A stretch of 64,000 nucleotides of DNA from Macrolepiota albuminosa. Its lineage: Eukaryota; Basidiomycota; Agaricomycetes; Agaricales; Agaricaceae. Shown here in pieces: positions 33,421 through 46,108 of this stretch (positions within the stretch are counted from its first letter, which is position 1; every line of letters begins with the position of its first letter). Where the stretch lies: NCBI GenBank assembly GCA_027475525.1, contig JAMWFC010000122.1, forward strand, positions 682,001-746,000. The letters run 5' to 3'. A program made the translations under genes and the position numbers. Below the pieces are notes generated by a model that had not been told where the DNA came from, made no database searches, and was given only the letters and a program-made list of their open reading frames with translations.

Positions 33421-36049
33421 TCCAGGTACTGAAAATATCTTATCTGATGCATTGTCTCGCCTGTACTCCAGTGAAGAAGCTGGAACTGTGCGAGCAAGAA
33501 GTGAGTATACATATCACGACGTAATTGATAATGATTACTTGGGAGAACATTTAATCACCATGCCTGTACTTGTAGGCAGGGAGGGCGAGAGTGAAACTTT
33601 GACAGAGAATGAGTTTGCGGAACAGAGAAAAGAGTCAGACTTCCGAAAAGGAAGGAAGAAAAAAGAGGACATACCAGCAGAGACCGGAAGACCAGAAACT
33701 TCAAAAGAATTTGCTGCCAGGATGGCTCGTCATTTTGTTCTTCGAGGCCCTCGTGAACAAAAGGAGGGCGGGGACAAAGGAGACAACACACAGCGAACTG
33801 GATTGAAAATTAAATTGCCAGCAAGACGTGCTCGGAAAGATCCTTTGTTGACAGAGAATCTGGATCAAGACCAGAATAGACCAGACAATCAATCAGTGGA
33901 GCGAGAAAGAGATGAGAATTTACTTGCCCAATCAAGATATCTTCAGGAAAGACTGGAGACGCTGCCACCAGTCACCATAGAAGAACTCATGCGGGGAAGT
34001 AAAGAACCCATCGATCTTTTAGAAAGCATCAGAAACAAGTATGAGAAAGATTCACTGTTTAAAAAGATAGTAGAAAACCCCCGAGCTTATAAGAACTTTG
34101 AGAGTGTTGACGGATTAATCTATCTAAAAACAACAGCGAATAGAGTACTCTGCATTCCAGCCCTTATAGTCAGCGGAAGAAGCATCAGAGAAATAGTGAT
34201 ATCTGAGGCACATTCTTTATTAGCTCATTTGGGACACCGTAAAACGTACACGTACCTTCATGATCTGGTATGGTGGAAGACCATGGACCGAGATGTCAGG
34301 AAATACTGTGAGACTTGTACCACATGCATGCGCACCAAGCCCAGTAATCACCGGAAGTATGGATTGTTGAACCCACCAAAAGTTCCGACTCAACCTTGGG
34401 AAGTAATCGGAATAGATTTTGTGGGCCCACTACCTGAATCAAAGGACCGCAATGGCTCATATGACTCAATAACTGTGATTATAGACTTGCTGACTGGCAT
34501 GGTTCATATTGTACCAAGTCGGACTGATTACACAGCACGTAATGTGGCTGAATTAGTGTTTGCTGAGGTATATAAGCATCATGGGTTGCCTAGGGCAATT
34601 ATCAGTGACCGAGATTCTTATTTCACAAGCACCTTTTGGAGTCATCTTCATCAACTAATCGGAACACAACTTAGAATGTCATCGGCTTACCATCCTGAAT
34701 CAGATGGATCAACAGAGCGTGCAAATCGCACAATAACACAGATGATTAGGCAATGTATTGGACCTAATCAGCGAGATTGGGTGTCTAAGTTACCTGCTGT
34801 TGAATTTGCTATCAACACAGCCCGCTCAGAAACTACAGGATATTCTCCATTCTTTCTCAATACAGGCCGAATGCCTAGACCAATGATTTGGAAAACGGCA
34901 CCTAGATCTGAGTATCCTGGAGTTCGAGTGTTTGCTCAAAGATTGCGGCTAGCTATAATGGCAGCACATGACAGCATTATTGCAGCAAGGGTTAAGCAAA
35001 CACGAGATGCAAACCGAAAAAGAAAACCAGCTCCATTCGAAACCAATGACTTAGTCTATGTGTCAACCGAAAATATGAGCTTTCCTAAAGGATTAGCCCG
35101 AAAGTTCATTCCTAAGTTCGTAGGGCCATATCCTATTACTGAGGATTATGGCAACAATTCATTTCGGGTAGATATACCATCTGAAATGAAACGGCGAGGG
35201 ATACACAACATATTTCATTCATCATTGCTCCGTATTCATCACCCAAATGATGACAGACTATTTCTGGGACGTCTGGATGAACAAATTGTTGGTATGAACC
35301 CTGAGGAATGGGCAGCTGAACGTATTGTGGCTCACCATGGAAACAAAACTAATGCTATGTTCGAAGTGCTCTGGAGGGCGGGAGATAAGACCTGGATGAA
35401 CTATACTCAAGTAGAAGAATTGAATCTCTTACCTCCATATTTCGATCTGTTAGGGATAGATAGTGTTTCGGAACTTCAGGAGGGAGTGGGTGCACCACCT
35501 CCTGATGACCCACAAGTGTTTCTGGGTAATCTCATGCTGGGAATGCCTCTTAAAAAGGAGAGGCTTACTATTGAGGACATTGGTACGGCACCTGTCCTCT
35601 CTCTTCATTCCCTCAACCTCCCCACCGACACTCCTTTATCCAACGCTCTCCCCTCCTGGTCAACCAGCATGTCATATCGAGGATATCGTGGTCGAGCTAA
35701 ATCGTCTCGACGTTTCAACCCGGGCTACTCTTCCCATGGTCGAGGGTTTGAACCAGGCCCGGTAATTCCTCAGCATCCATGGTTACGTCAGGATAAAGAG
35801 ACTCAGTTGCTCTCATTTAAACCCCCTAGCTTGGACTCCAGCTTCTATCTTCATCTGCACCAGATGCTGGAGTATTTGGACTTTAATCGGAAAGTCTGTC
35901 GCAAGGGAGGACGTACCAAGGCACCTGCTCCATTCGGATTTGAGCAGTTCGCATCATTGTTCAACATGGTACCCGAAACTCAATATCCGTTCCGACTGGC
36001 TACTCGTAATCCCCAGGATAATACCTGGACAGTCCCCGAGCGGCGGGTT
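33421..36049 (+). CDS. Gypsy-B integrase with chromodomain-like region and C-terminal extension
   Basis: After the RNase H end (LSDALSRLY) comes an acidic linker, then the integrase zinc site (LAHLGHRKT, CETCTTCM), the core with GIDFVGPLPES, ISDRDSYF and STERANRTI as the D-D-E triad, a GPY/F-like KFVGPYPI block, and a chromodomain-like stretch (EEWAAERIVAHHGNKT, FEVLWRAGDKTW). About 200 further residues, unusual for gypsy elements, begin near 35,460: an Arg/Gly-rich segment (SYRGYRGRAKSSRRF) and then a folded-looking part with FYLHLHQMLEYLDF and FGFEQFASLF. A TGA at 36050-36052 interrupts it; the same frame continues for 200 codons. Confidence 0.9.
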
Positions 36050-36052
36050 TGA

Positions 36053-36652
36053 TCCCGGCATATTCATACCCGCTTCGTCGATCGTGTGCGCTATCACGAT
36101 TTGATTACCTTAGGTTTAATCACAGAACGAGGAAATGTGGACTCTATTATGCTAAAGACTACGATGGCAGCGATCCACCAACCCCACTTTGCTAATTCCT
36201 CCAAAACCCATTTCTATCAGCGTCACCGAGATGAAAGGAAGGAACGAGCTCGCGACGGGAATGACAAATCTGACACTGATGGTAGTGATGCTGGGTATGA
36301 TTCTGAACCAGAGATAGGCCGCCCCTCAGCTGGTCCTCAGAGACCTCATTCTCCCCCTCCTCGACACACTCAGTCTCGAAATGCAGACCGTTCTATGCCA
36401 GACAGCAAAGAGCGAGCCTTTTCTGTCGAAAGGAATGGCCGTGGAAGCCCTGTTTTCCGTGCCAGTGATGGGACCCTTATTGAGAATCGCTATACACCGG
36501 ACAGCCCTCGCATGAGTCCTAAAGTCATGGCCGTTAATCCTCTCGATACAGTTACCAAGCCCCAAGGCCAGGGAGACAACGTAATCATGAAGTCTGCTGA
36601 AGGTTCCCAGCCTAGTGAAGGCTACTTCAGCCTCGATCTCGAAAACATCTAG
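36053..36652 (+). pseudogene. Gypsy-B C-terminal extension beyond an in-frame TGA
   Basis: These 199 codons are in the integrase frame after a TGA that is most simply a CGA-to-TGA change. They begin with HIHTRFVDRVRYHDLITLG, which looks like part of a folded domain, and continue as a charged, Pro/Ser/Arg-rich disordered tail. I recognise no family. Counting it, the whole Gypsy-B protein would be 2,904 residues (27861-36652 less 77 bases is exactly divisible by three). Confidence 0.7.
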
Positions 36653-36975
36653 GTTCGATGCATGGTCCGTTTGCAAGGCTATCCTATACCCTTGGACCAT
36701 CTATCTGGTCCATTACGTGCTCTTTTATAAATTCATCTCGTTCCCTCTGATTTCCGTCCAACTCGATGTCTTTCCTTACCCCCTTCTGACTCACGTCTCG
36801 GGATGACTTCCCTTTGACTACCTCTGATTTCCGTCCAACTCGATGTCTTTCCTTACCCCCTTCTGACTCACGTCTCGGGATGACTTCCCTTTGACTAGGA
36901 TACCCAGTTTATTGTTAGTGACACTCTCTTTCGTGTTGAGCCGAGCCAGGACCACCCGTTCGGCTGGAGGGCGTA
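36653..36975 (+). other. Gypsy-B 3' untranslated region
   Basis: No coding frame is supported. It contains 77 bp duplication 6 and ends in CGGCTGGAGGGCGTA, the likely polypurine tract before the LTR. Confidence 0.6.
36744..36897. repeat. 77 bp direct duplication 6 (Gypsy-B 3' UTR)
   Basis: 36744-36820 repeats exactly at 36821-36897. It lies outside coding sequence, which shows that the 77 bp period is independent of protein-level selection. Confidence 0.97.
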
Positions 36976-37187
36976 TGTAGCGGCCCCGTGACTTAGTGAC
37001 TTATTTCTCCCTATGATGAAAACCAACTTATATCACTCTCCTTAGCAACCGGTTAGTTTTCGTATAAATATTTAGATCAAGTTGTAATTAGGCTAGTTTT
37101 CTTGCAATCGAGGACTTACACTAGTTCACACCGCGAGACTCTTTTAGTGTGCCGTGTCCTTGCCATAATCGGCAGGCCCACGTCACA
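36976..37187 (+). repeat. Gypsy-B 3' LTR, intact
   Basis: 212 bp, TG...CA ends, followed by CCAAA. It carries the uninterrupted version of the site where the LINE entered the 5' LTR. Confidence 0.94.
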
Positions 37188-37192
37188 CCAAA
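37188..37192. repeat. Target site duplication, Gypsy-B, right
   Basis: CCAAA, matching 19558-19562. Confidence 0.9.
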
Positions 37193-37941
37193 CTTGCACT
37201 TTCTCATGGTTCAACTTGACCATGAGCAATTTTGACTGCATCATATTCCCACTTCTTTTAGCCTTAGGTTGCCTTCAAAGACGTTATGGGGTACTAGAAC
37301 TACTTAGCTTCACTTCCTTTCTGTTTGAACTACAGTCATTAGGCTGTCAGTCTCCGTAATGGTTGGTCAGGAGATCTGCAAAGTCCTGGCCATTTGTCTG
37401 GGGAAGCTGATGTATTTTTCTTTACTTTCTTCTTGACCTCCATGACCAGACCTCTCTCAGGTCCTCAGCCCTGTTGAAAAGAGGGCTGCTGCTGTTCAGA
37501 TGTTTATCTGGAATCTACATCTCTTTTTTGTGTTTGTGGCCATGCACTCTCAGTACATGGAATTATTTTCTCCTCTTTGCCCCATCGAGTGTGGTCGTCA
37601 GTCCAACCTTGATTTTTTAACTGTATATGTACTGCTATTATGATTTGTATCATTCTAACATTGAACTTTAGATGGATTCTGTTCCTCATGGCAGGTCACT
37701 CTGCAATCACTGCCAGAAACCTTGGTTCACTCATGAAAATATGCAATCTGTATCTTTAACTTTTAATGTGGCTCCAATGTTCCTTACATGGACACTACCT
37801 CAAGACATGCATTAACCACTACATCTGTTAATGCTTGTTGCTGCCAAGTATATGAAAATCATTGCCCTTCATCTAATCCTATTCTTGGACTGTCACAGTG
37901 AACAGGTATCTCAAGCAATTCAAGTATGTCTTTTTTTACAG
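37193..37941. other. Intergenic, no feature recognised
   Basis: About 750 bases of moderately AT-rich sequence with only short open stretches on either strand. Before Gypsy-B arrived it was contiguous with the kinase upstream region. Confidence 0.5.
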
Positions 37942-38134
37942 TTTTTTTTTTTTTTTTTTTTTTTGGTGGAACATTTAAGTAGCCAGGAGGTAAGCATCAC
38001 AGATGCTCCCACCCAGCCTGCTGGTTTCACAAGGGTGGTAGCCCTTGTTATGAACAAATATCACACCTCAGGAAAATGCTCTTATGCACTGAGTGTGGGA
38101 CTCAGACCACACCGCTTCAGCCCCCCTCTTCCTC

Positions 38135-40804
38135 CTACCTGATTCCTTCACCTCCCCATCCTGGGCCAAAGCCTGTGCCTATACCCACTAAAACCCCATT
38201 TGTCCCTGTCCAGTCATCAGGAAGGGAGACCTCTCCCATGAGGACTCTGGCCCATGTTCTAAAGACCACTTTCTTTTTTACTGCCTTCTTCCTGAGTGCC
38301 AGGTTTGAGAGCATTTTGTCTAGCGTGAGCCTGTTGTTTATGGCTTTCAGCCATTTGTTTATTACCTTGCTTTTGTTGAATGGAACATTGTCCCCTTGAA
38401 TGACCCTCACACACCTTAGTTTCCATATTAAGTATGCTGATTCAATCATTAAGATTTTGTAAAGCCTGGTGTGCCCTGGGAGTTTTCTGCCTCCACCCCC
38501 AATGAATTCAGCCAGAAGAGCACCTAGGATCATTCTGAGAACTGGCCTGTACCATCTGTCCTTGCTCTTCATTCACCATAGCCTTTCGGCAGCTTCCCAT
38601 ATTTCCTTTTGTCCTGCTGACTCACACTCAGTCAGGATGTGGGCCATCAACTCAACCACCTAGCAGTGTGCACACATTGCCCTCTCCTGGAGCTCTGGCT
38701 TCATTGACAGACATTGCCAGTGGTCCCTGACCATGTAGGCATCATGCATTGTCATCCAGAGGAAGTACCTCTCTTCTCTGGAAAAGTTGCAGCTATGAAG
38801 TTCCTTTCATATCTTCTCCAGGAAGAACCTTCTGCCAAACATTTTCTCTGCACAGTCAGCGGTGTGCTCCAGGTTCCTCACCATCCTAGCTCTTGTTGGG
38901 GTGTCTGATAACATTTTGAAGAACCTGATTGCTTATATGCTAGGGCCTGTGTGACCACCGACAGTTTTGTCCCAGACATCATTATAGAGGGGGACACACT
39001 CATGTTCAGGGGCTCCAAGATTTTCTTTGTGGCTTCTCCGGCCAATTTGTCTGTGCCTTTGTTTCTGAGAATGCCTGAGTATCCTTAAACCCACTTCAGC
39101 CTTGACTTTGTCCTTCTTTCCCTTAGTCTCATGACTGTGACTCAGGCCAGGTCTGCATTTGTGGTGGTAATATATCCTGAGTCTTCATTCTTTTGAAGTC
39201 TCTTTGTCACCATGTCAATTACGTACATTGAGTTGAGCTCAATATCTAAGTTCATGTTCATTGGTGCCCTCTCCACCACTTTCTTCAGTGCCAGGATTTC
39301 TCCTGTCTGGTTTGTTTGCGAGAGATCTGGAGGGACTCTTATGCTCATATTCAGTGGGTTGTTTTCTGAGTAGAAGACCCCTGCCCCTGCAACTGCATCA
39401 GCATCCCTGTTATTAGTGCAGGAACCATCTGTTGCCAGGGACAGAGTTTCTGCAGTGACATTGCTGGAAAGGAGGAGTCTGGGGAGGGCGTTCAACTTCT
39501 CACCCTTGGTGAATATCTGGAAGACCTCTGACAGGTGGCCTGAGACTCTCATCTTACTCCTGAATTCAATCCAGTCCTGGGCCCCAGCTCTTCTTCAGGC
39601 TGATCTTGTTCTGGGAAGGTGGGACCCATGTCCTTGAGGGTGGGCACCCTAGAGTCCCACTTTGGTGGGAGGGTGTCTAGCAATTCTTTTGCCCTCACTG
39701 TGCAATTATATGGAGACATGCAGCTGACCAGTACTTCTAGGCTGTTGCAACTCCTGCATTCACACTCATCTGATGGCCTGTGGTCCATATCGTCTAGCAG
39801 ACAGGCATGTTCCTCAGCCTCCCCAACCATCATCAGTTGATGCTTATTCTTCAGGCAAAGGCTTGTGCCATTGTTCAGGTAGCATATCTTCTGGCTTGCT
39901 TTGCCGTGGAGCCATATTGGTCTTTGCCTCAGGAGGTCTTTACTTACTATTAGACCATCTGGCCTCAGTCCAAACTTTGATGCAGTGTGCAGGAGCACCC
40001 ACAGGTCCTTGCACACTCCAGCCTTGGCAGACTTTGCTGGCTTCCATGACTGGAGGAAGGGGTTGACCCTCACTCTGAGATCTACATTACGCTCCATGGC
40101 TAGGATATTCTGTGCCAGCAGGGCATCAGCAATCAGGGCCCATAGTGGCCTGTCTGGGCCTAAGTTCAGGTATGATTTCAATCACATCACATTAATGGCT
40201 TTGTTTCTTGCTGCAATGTCTAGGAGATCTCTGCCTCCTTGTCTTTCAGGGAGTACAGGACATGCTCAGTCACTGGGGCCCTTTTCTAATGCCACATGAA
40301 GTCTCTTGTTAACCGCACCAGAGCCTGCTCAATTTCACTTGGCATGCCTTGCACCTGAGTGAGGTACTGTGTCAGGCCACCTACCACCATCTATACAATG
40401 AGTTGTCTGCCTTCCATTGTCAGGTGGCTTTGCTCCCATCTTTCTAGGTAGCATTTGGCTTTCACTACGATTGGATTCCATGGCTCCTCTGCTTTTATTC
40501 CATTTCCAAACCATGCTCCAAGGATCCTCACTGCTACTCCATCCTCGACGATACAGATGTTTGTTTAGATAGGCTCATACTTGCTTGCCATCCTCCTAGT
40601 GAGGCATATGTTCCGAAAGGACTTCGTTCCAATGGGTATAATCTCAGACTTTTTTATGTTGAATCTTGCAGATGACGCTACACACCAGTCATCCAAGATG
40701 TTTTGCAACTTCGCAAATTATCCTCTTCAGATAAGAAAGCAGTTGTGTCGTCTGCAAATAGGCTGGCTATCAGTCTCTCTTCACTGCCAGGGATGCTGAA
40801 TCCT
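38135..40804 (-). pseudogene. LINE relic ORF2 remains (RT palm, RNase H, zf-RVT)
   Basis: From the 5' side on the minus strand: RLIASLFADDTTAFLSEE at about 40,800-40,740 keeps the RT catalytic FADD. The block 40181-39549 aligns with the LINE connection (GPDRPLWALIADALL against DRPIWAYIADEL). 39552-39142 is RNase H with LATDGSCTNN. Near 38,650-38,580 lies AMCAHC ... HILTEC, the zf-RVT motif with one stop. 38572-38135 matches the ORF2 end (LIWKLRCVRVIQG, NGVLVGIG). Several frameshifts and stops separate these. Confidence 0.82.
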
Positions 40805-41643
40805 TAGTTTCATCTCTATTTCCCTGATTATGTTAGCTGGAAGGTCCAGGTTGTCTTGGGAAGAGTTGTCCTCAATTAAGTGTGCTTTGATAAGTTGTGT
40901 TTTGTTTTTGCCAAGAGTTCTTCTCACTATCCCAGTTACAGTGTCCTCTGCTTCTTCTACTGCTTCCTTGTTCCTGATGCTGAGAGAGAAGCCTTCATTT
41001 GTGCACAGGAAATGAGGCAGTAGGAGGTTATATGGCAATATGAAGGCTGAGGCATTTGGCATTGATATAGTCAGGTGCACCATCATAATCTGGTATGCTC
41101 TCTGAGACATTTTAGAGGCCAGGAAGTGGTATGGTATTTTCTGTCTCTTGTTCCAGCATCTGGAGCTAAGTTCCTTTTCCTGCTGCAGAGTCAAGAGTTG
41201 ATCTTTTCTCCAGTCATACATAATATAAGTTCCTTTAGTTTATCACTCATGGCCACAAGGTTGGCCTCCTTGCTGGCCTGCCAGTCCCAAATCCAGACTT
41301 TCAGGTCTGGGAACAAGTCAAAAATTGCCCTCTGCTCCAGGAGTAGGCTGAACCAAGAGGGTGTTGAGAGGTGTATTGCTGGGATATCACCCACTGGCAC
41401 TGCTGTATATGTGAGTGATTTAAAAGATTGTGGATATTTAGGCATAGTTTGAGTAGGTGTCACCAGGCTGACATTCAAAGTCTGGTCCTTTGCGTTCTTA
41501 GTCTCACCAGTCTGAGAGGGCAGAGGGGAAGGTGTCTCATTTACTATGGTGGTGTCTCCATCTGGGTTTTTGCTCCATGATTCCTGAGATTGTGAGGTTA
41601 GACAGAACCAGGAGGGAGCTATATATGTCATTATCCAACTCAT
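40805..41643 (-). pseudogene. LINE relic ORF1 remains
   Basis: Two frames (41643-41191 and 41221-40781) resemble the LINE ORF1 core: AIHLSTPSWFSLLLEQRAI against the WTSLNVFAGTAL region, and MSQRAYQIMMVHLT against HVAQALVQRGVWST. The ORF1 reading ends within a few bases of the RT palm reading, which marks the internal deletion junction near 40,805. The CCHC knuckle is lost with the deletion. Confidence 0.6.
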
Positions 41644-44198
41644 CCATGTCTGATTCCTAGTGCAAGTCTATGTGCTGGCTTTTAGCTCCTCACTGTTTCT
41701 CAGGGCATGACATTGGGGCATGTTTCCTTGGGCCTGTAGTTTGGGGCATGAGTAGGGGGAGCTGTCATCTTTTCACCTTATAGGATGTCTTGATTTGTCA
41801 TCTTAGTGCTGGTTATATTTTGGAATACCATGAATTGGCCCTGAGCCATGCTTCAGACTCATATACAGATCACATTTCAATTCTGAGGCTTTCCTATTTT
41901 GGTTGTGACCATTAAAATTTGGTTCAAAATTAATGGAGGAAGAGTCCAAACCGTTGAGTATTTGGCCATGGACCTTTCTTCTGCTGCCTGAGCATCTTGG
42001 AGGAATGCATCTGGGGGAGACTTGACTGTTCTGCATATTAGGCAGGCCTCTGTTGAGGTCAAAAGTGGCATACCAGCAAGCCAGGTGCAGTAGCAGCACT
42101 AGTGTCAATGGTGCATGTAGTGGTATTTGGTCAAGAGTCCCTCTGGTAGCTATTTTTTATTTATGTTGCCTGTCAATTATTATTGATCAAGCATTATAGA
42201 TACCTTGACTGCTTCTTCTGAGGCATTGGCTCCATCTTTTTCAGTTGCCTCCACATCCAAGTCCAAACATATACTATGTACAAGTTCATGTTCACTATGT
42301 CCTGCAGCACATTGACTCATAGCTAGCTACCTACAGAACAGGCTCCAGCTTTTATGGTATTGCATAATCCAGGTGCCAGTGGACCAATCATTGCTCCCAC
42401 ACCACCTAGGGCACCAGCTCTGATACCTCTCTCAAACCAGACCATCACATCCTCAACAGGCTCCAATTTTCCTGCAGCACCACAACTACCTCTAGTGGTG
42501 CAAAATATTGATCCTATGCAAGCTTCAAGGATACTGGAGGAACTAGCTGCTGATGCTCCAAAAGAATAGAGCACTCTGACAAAGTCAAAGAAGGCATTGG
42601 CAGGCAATGCAAAGTATGTCACCTATAATCAAATTGGTGTTCATGTTTGATCATTGTAATTATAGAAGCATCTGTAAACATGAATAGATTAAGCAGAATC
42701 TGACAGGTATTGAGCATGAGTTCAGCAAGTATTGAGATTTCCTTAATGCTGAAAGTCACCAAGTATGCTAAACTGGCTGATAGCTCAATATATTACTAAC
42801 TCCTTTAATAAAAGTATTGCATGCTTGCCAACTCAAAATCTTGGTATGACTTCCTTCAACTTGTTTTGCAGTCCCAATGCTAAGTTCAATTGCTATAATC
42901 ATTGATAAATTTTGTTTTTCATCCTATATCAACCTTCTGTCACAATCCATCTAGCATGCCAGCCCAGCCACAGACATCCCAATGAGCCTAGCAACCCTTC
43001 AGCACCCCATCAGGACTCTGGCACATGGACAATTGGCCTCAACAACCTCTATCAACTCATCAGCTCCAATAACCACTATCAAACCATCTCAATTGGCTTC
43101 AACAAACTCTCCAATTGGCCCTGAACACCCTTGGGCATCATCAATCATGCTGGGCCTTAGCCAAAGCACAATCCTCCACCATCACCAACCATGCCAAATC
43201 TCAGCTGATGTGCAACCCCCACCAAATTGGCCAACACCTCCAGCCCATTGCCCACACTCCCTGTCACCCGCTGACATCCTTCCTTTGGACGACCTCTCAA
43301 ACCCCCAGCCATGTACCAGCAAACCAGAACCCCCCAACCTGGACCCTACTGGGTACTCAGACTTCCTGATACCTGGCCTCCACCCCCCAATGAGTATTTA
43401 ACTCATAGTCAGCACTCCATTACAGTAGTCTTGATATTGCTTAAACTTTTGTCTTTTGTCTTTGTCTACTTCAATCAATCTATTTCCCCACTTTCCAAAG
43501 TCTCCCAGTCTTCAGTCTCAGTCTTCCAGCCTTTGTCTCAGTTTCTCAGTTTCTCCTCAGTGTTACTCCACCCCCTAATCAGCTCCGTTTCTCTTTGGCA
43601 ACCCTCAGACCCTGTCTGCACCCCCCTTTCCCACTCTCCTGGAAGCCCAGTGCTCTGCACAAGCCCCAGAAAACCCCTGCACTTCTTCAGAATCCTCAGA
43701 GCCTGCTCACCTTCCCCACTGTAGACTCAGGACTGTCTGTGAATGTCAAGTCTGCCTAGTAAAGACTCACTTATTTGTGGAAGCCTCCATAGTCAGCAGA
43801 ACCTGACACCTTCCAGGTGCCTCAGTTTGTCTATATTCTTTATATTCTTTATACTAAATAAATTTAGTGATTTCTGACTGTAATCAAGTACAGTAATTTG
43901 AGTCTACAGGTTGTGTAAGTATATAAGTAAAGTAAGTAGATTGGCTTACTCTCAGTCACACAAATAATGCATAGTATGACTGAAGGTGGCTTTTTGTGGA
44001 TTTCTAAAATAAGTGATAAAATAATTAAAATTTCTCCCAAAGACTAGCAAATACTGATTGCTGAGCCACCTGGGCCATAGCAGATAAATAATTGGGAGGT
44101 ATCTATAAAAGAAAAGTTACTGCATAATTTGGGCATGACATACTGCAGCATAAGTCTCTATTGTCAGCACTCCCCCTGACTTGTGTACCCATCTCATG
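41644..44198. other. Unassigned region with a Pro/Ser-rich open frame
   Basis: About 2.5 kb without a recognisable gene. The 139-codon frame at 42982-43401 (+) is Pro/Ser/Thr/His rich and repetitive (LASTTSINSS-like), probably low-complexity DNA. A 99-codon minus frame (42323-42622) and a 101-codon minus frame (41803-42108) have no motif; they may be the 5' side of the LINE relic. Confidence 0.4.
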
Positions 44199-45747
44199 CC
44201 TTTAGTCCTAGTTTTCCCACAAGGTAATCATGTGTCATCCTCAGCAATGCTTTGGTACAAATGTCAGCTAGGTTTTTATATAATAGAATATAGGTTACAT
44301 CAATATCACCTTGCAAATATAGTAATGCCTTATATCAATGTGTTTTGCTTGTGCATGTTCTTTGGTCAATTGGGCCAAAGCTATGAATGAGTTGTTGTCA
44401 ATGAATAGTTGTACCAAGAGAGTCTGTTCAAGATTGATTTCAGCTAGGAAGTTTAACATCTAAAGAACTTGTTGGAAACCATGAGTCATTGCCATATATT
44501 CTGCTTTGGTGGTGGAGAGTGACTGTTTGTTGGTGTTTCAAACTCCATGAGACTGGTCCACTGGCCATCATGAAAACATAGCCTAAAGTTGATCTTCAAG
44601 TATCCAGATTGCCTCCATAGTTGGCATCAACATGCCTTATTGGTTTTGTAGACCCTCCTAAATCTCTTGAGTAGACAATGCAATACTTTAGGGTACTCTT
44701 GACATAGGCCAACATGTGAAAGAGAGACTTTCAGTGTGCCGGTCTGAGGTTAGATTGAAACTGGACAAGCAGTCCTACAGTGAACAACAAGTCAGGCTGT
44801 GTTGTGGCTTGTGCCCACATCAGGGCTCCTAGTAATTAGTGGTAGGGTTTATCGTGCATGAATATATGGTCTGCTTCATCTTTGAGGCACATTTTGCTGG
44901 TGAGGATTATATCTGAGGATAAGGGTGTGTGTTTAGGATTGCAGTTGGCCATACCAAAATGCTCAAGAACTTGTGTAAGGTATATCCTTTGTGAGAGAGA
45001 GATTGTCTGTGTGTGTAGATCATAGTAGATTGCCATATCAAGTATAAACATAGGTTTTCCCAAGTCTTTCACCTTGTAAGCTCTGGCTAGCTCTCTCTTT
45101 GCAAGTTGCACCCCTTTTTTAGTCAATAATAGTCTGAAAATGTCATAATTAAATGTATTGGTGATTATGACTTTGGTGCCTGCTTTCCTTAATCTGACAC
45201 AAGGATCAGCTCTTGATCTGGTATATCTTAAGTCTGCATAAGCACCATCTAGGATTCAGTACCAATCATATTTGCCTTGCATCAAGCTATACAGTGTTTT
45301 CCGGAGTCTTGCCAACTTCCCCTTCTCTTCCAGAAAACCCAGAGGTAGGTGCATATATATTTCATGCTCTGGGATGCTGTTGAAGTAAGCAGAGACAAAA
45401 TTTACATGCCAGATCTCAAACCCTTCCTGTGCTGCAACCACCACTGACATTTGAAGAAATTCAAGACACACCACTGCTACATATGTTTCATTGAAGTCCT
45501 CCTCTGCCACCTGAAAGAACCCTTTGGCTACCAGCCTTGCCTTGTGCCTCATGACCTTGCCATCTGCATTGAACTTATTTGCATATACCCAGTGGCAGCC
45601 TACAATGTTCTTGTTCTTTGATACAACAGTCTCATCCACTAGTTTGAATATCCCATAGTCTTCCATCATCCTCAACTCCTGGTCCATCGCCGGTTGCCAC
45701 AGGTCAGGTTGCTTCATTGCTTCCTTATATGTCTTGGGCATATTCAT
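44199..45747 (-). mobile_element. Second copia remnant, RT to RNase H
   Basis: On the minus strand, 45747-45256 is the start of copia RT (EAMKQPDLWQPAMDQEL, VGCHWVYANKFNADG, ARLVAKGF, VNFVSAYFNS, LRKTLYSL). 45126-44836 is the RT connection (KDLGKPMFILDM, RIYLTQVLEHFGM). Further down, LSTTKAEYMAM and KEHAQAKHIDIRHYYI mark RNase H, ending at KLGLKA about 44,199. Stops and frameshifts occur between the blocks, including in the region expected to hold the YVDD box. Gag, protease and integrase are not visible upstream. It is a different, older lineage than the copia element at 671-16992. Confidence 0.82.
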
Positions 45748-46108
45748 CCTTCTTTCCTTATTTCTTCTGCTCTTCTTTCATTCATTCTTTTATTTCTTCT
45801 GACATTATTTCATTTCACTATTTCTATTCTTTCAACACTATCTGTTAGTACTATTCTCAGCCCTTGAGGTGCTCTGGTTCTTTAGCTACAATTCAGATAA
45901 GTGTGGGCCCCTCAGCACTGCTTCCAGACCACTTACATAAGCCAGAGTTTGCTTCTTATTTGTGCAATTGTTTGTATAGGCAATTTTTGAGTTCCGAGGT
46001 CTACTTTAGTAGACTGAGATTTTACTACCTGCTTTGGTGCACATTTTGTCCTCAAAATTTGTGCCTCTCACGTGATCTCAGCAATTGCCGTTCTCTTCCT
46101 CTACTAGC

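Larger units (their letters stand above)
19563..37187 (+). mobile_element. Ty3/gypsy LTR retrotransposon, Gypsy-B, with LINE inserted in its 5' LTR
   Basis: The two LTRs are 212 bp once the LINE is removed, begin TGTAGCGG and end CGTCACA, and are flanked by CCAAA. Apart from the LINE target duplication I see a single CpG-to-TpG difference between them, so the insertion is recent. The internal part carries one Gag-Pol frame from 27861 to 36652 with two in-frame TGA codons and one 77 bp duplication. The 7,976-base LINE occupies 19617-27592. The element without the LINE would be about 9.6 kb. Confidence 0.94.
37942..41643 (-). mobile_element. Old LINE relic of the same family, internally deleted
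   Basis: The T run at 37942-37964 is the poly(A) of a minus-strand LINE. Going upstream on the minus strand come the ORF2 C-terminus, a zf-RVT motif, RNase H, RT palm and then ORF1. The endonuclease and the first half of RT are missing. Many stops and shifts show age. It faces the young LINE at 19617-27593 and shares its protein layout, so it is an older member of the same or a close lineage. Confidence 0.85.

Noticed and set aside
10972..36052. An alternative genetic code reading UGA as arginine or tryptophan
   Set aside because: Sister copies have CGA at the same positions, and the intact FunK1 gene ends in an ordinary TGA. Nonsense mutation explains the pattern better.
42982..43401. A Pro/Ser-rich secreted or cell-wall protein
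   Set aside because: There is no signal peptide, and the frame is low-complexity sequence in a relic-rich region with no intron signals.
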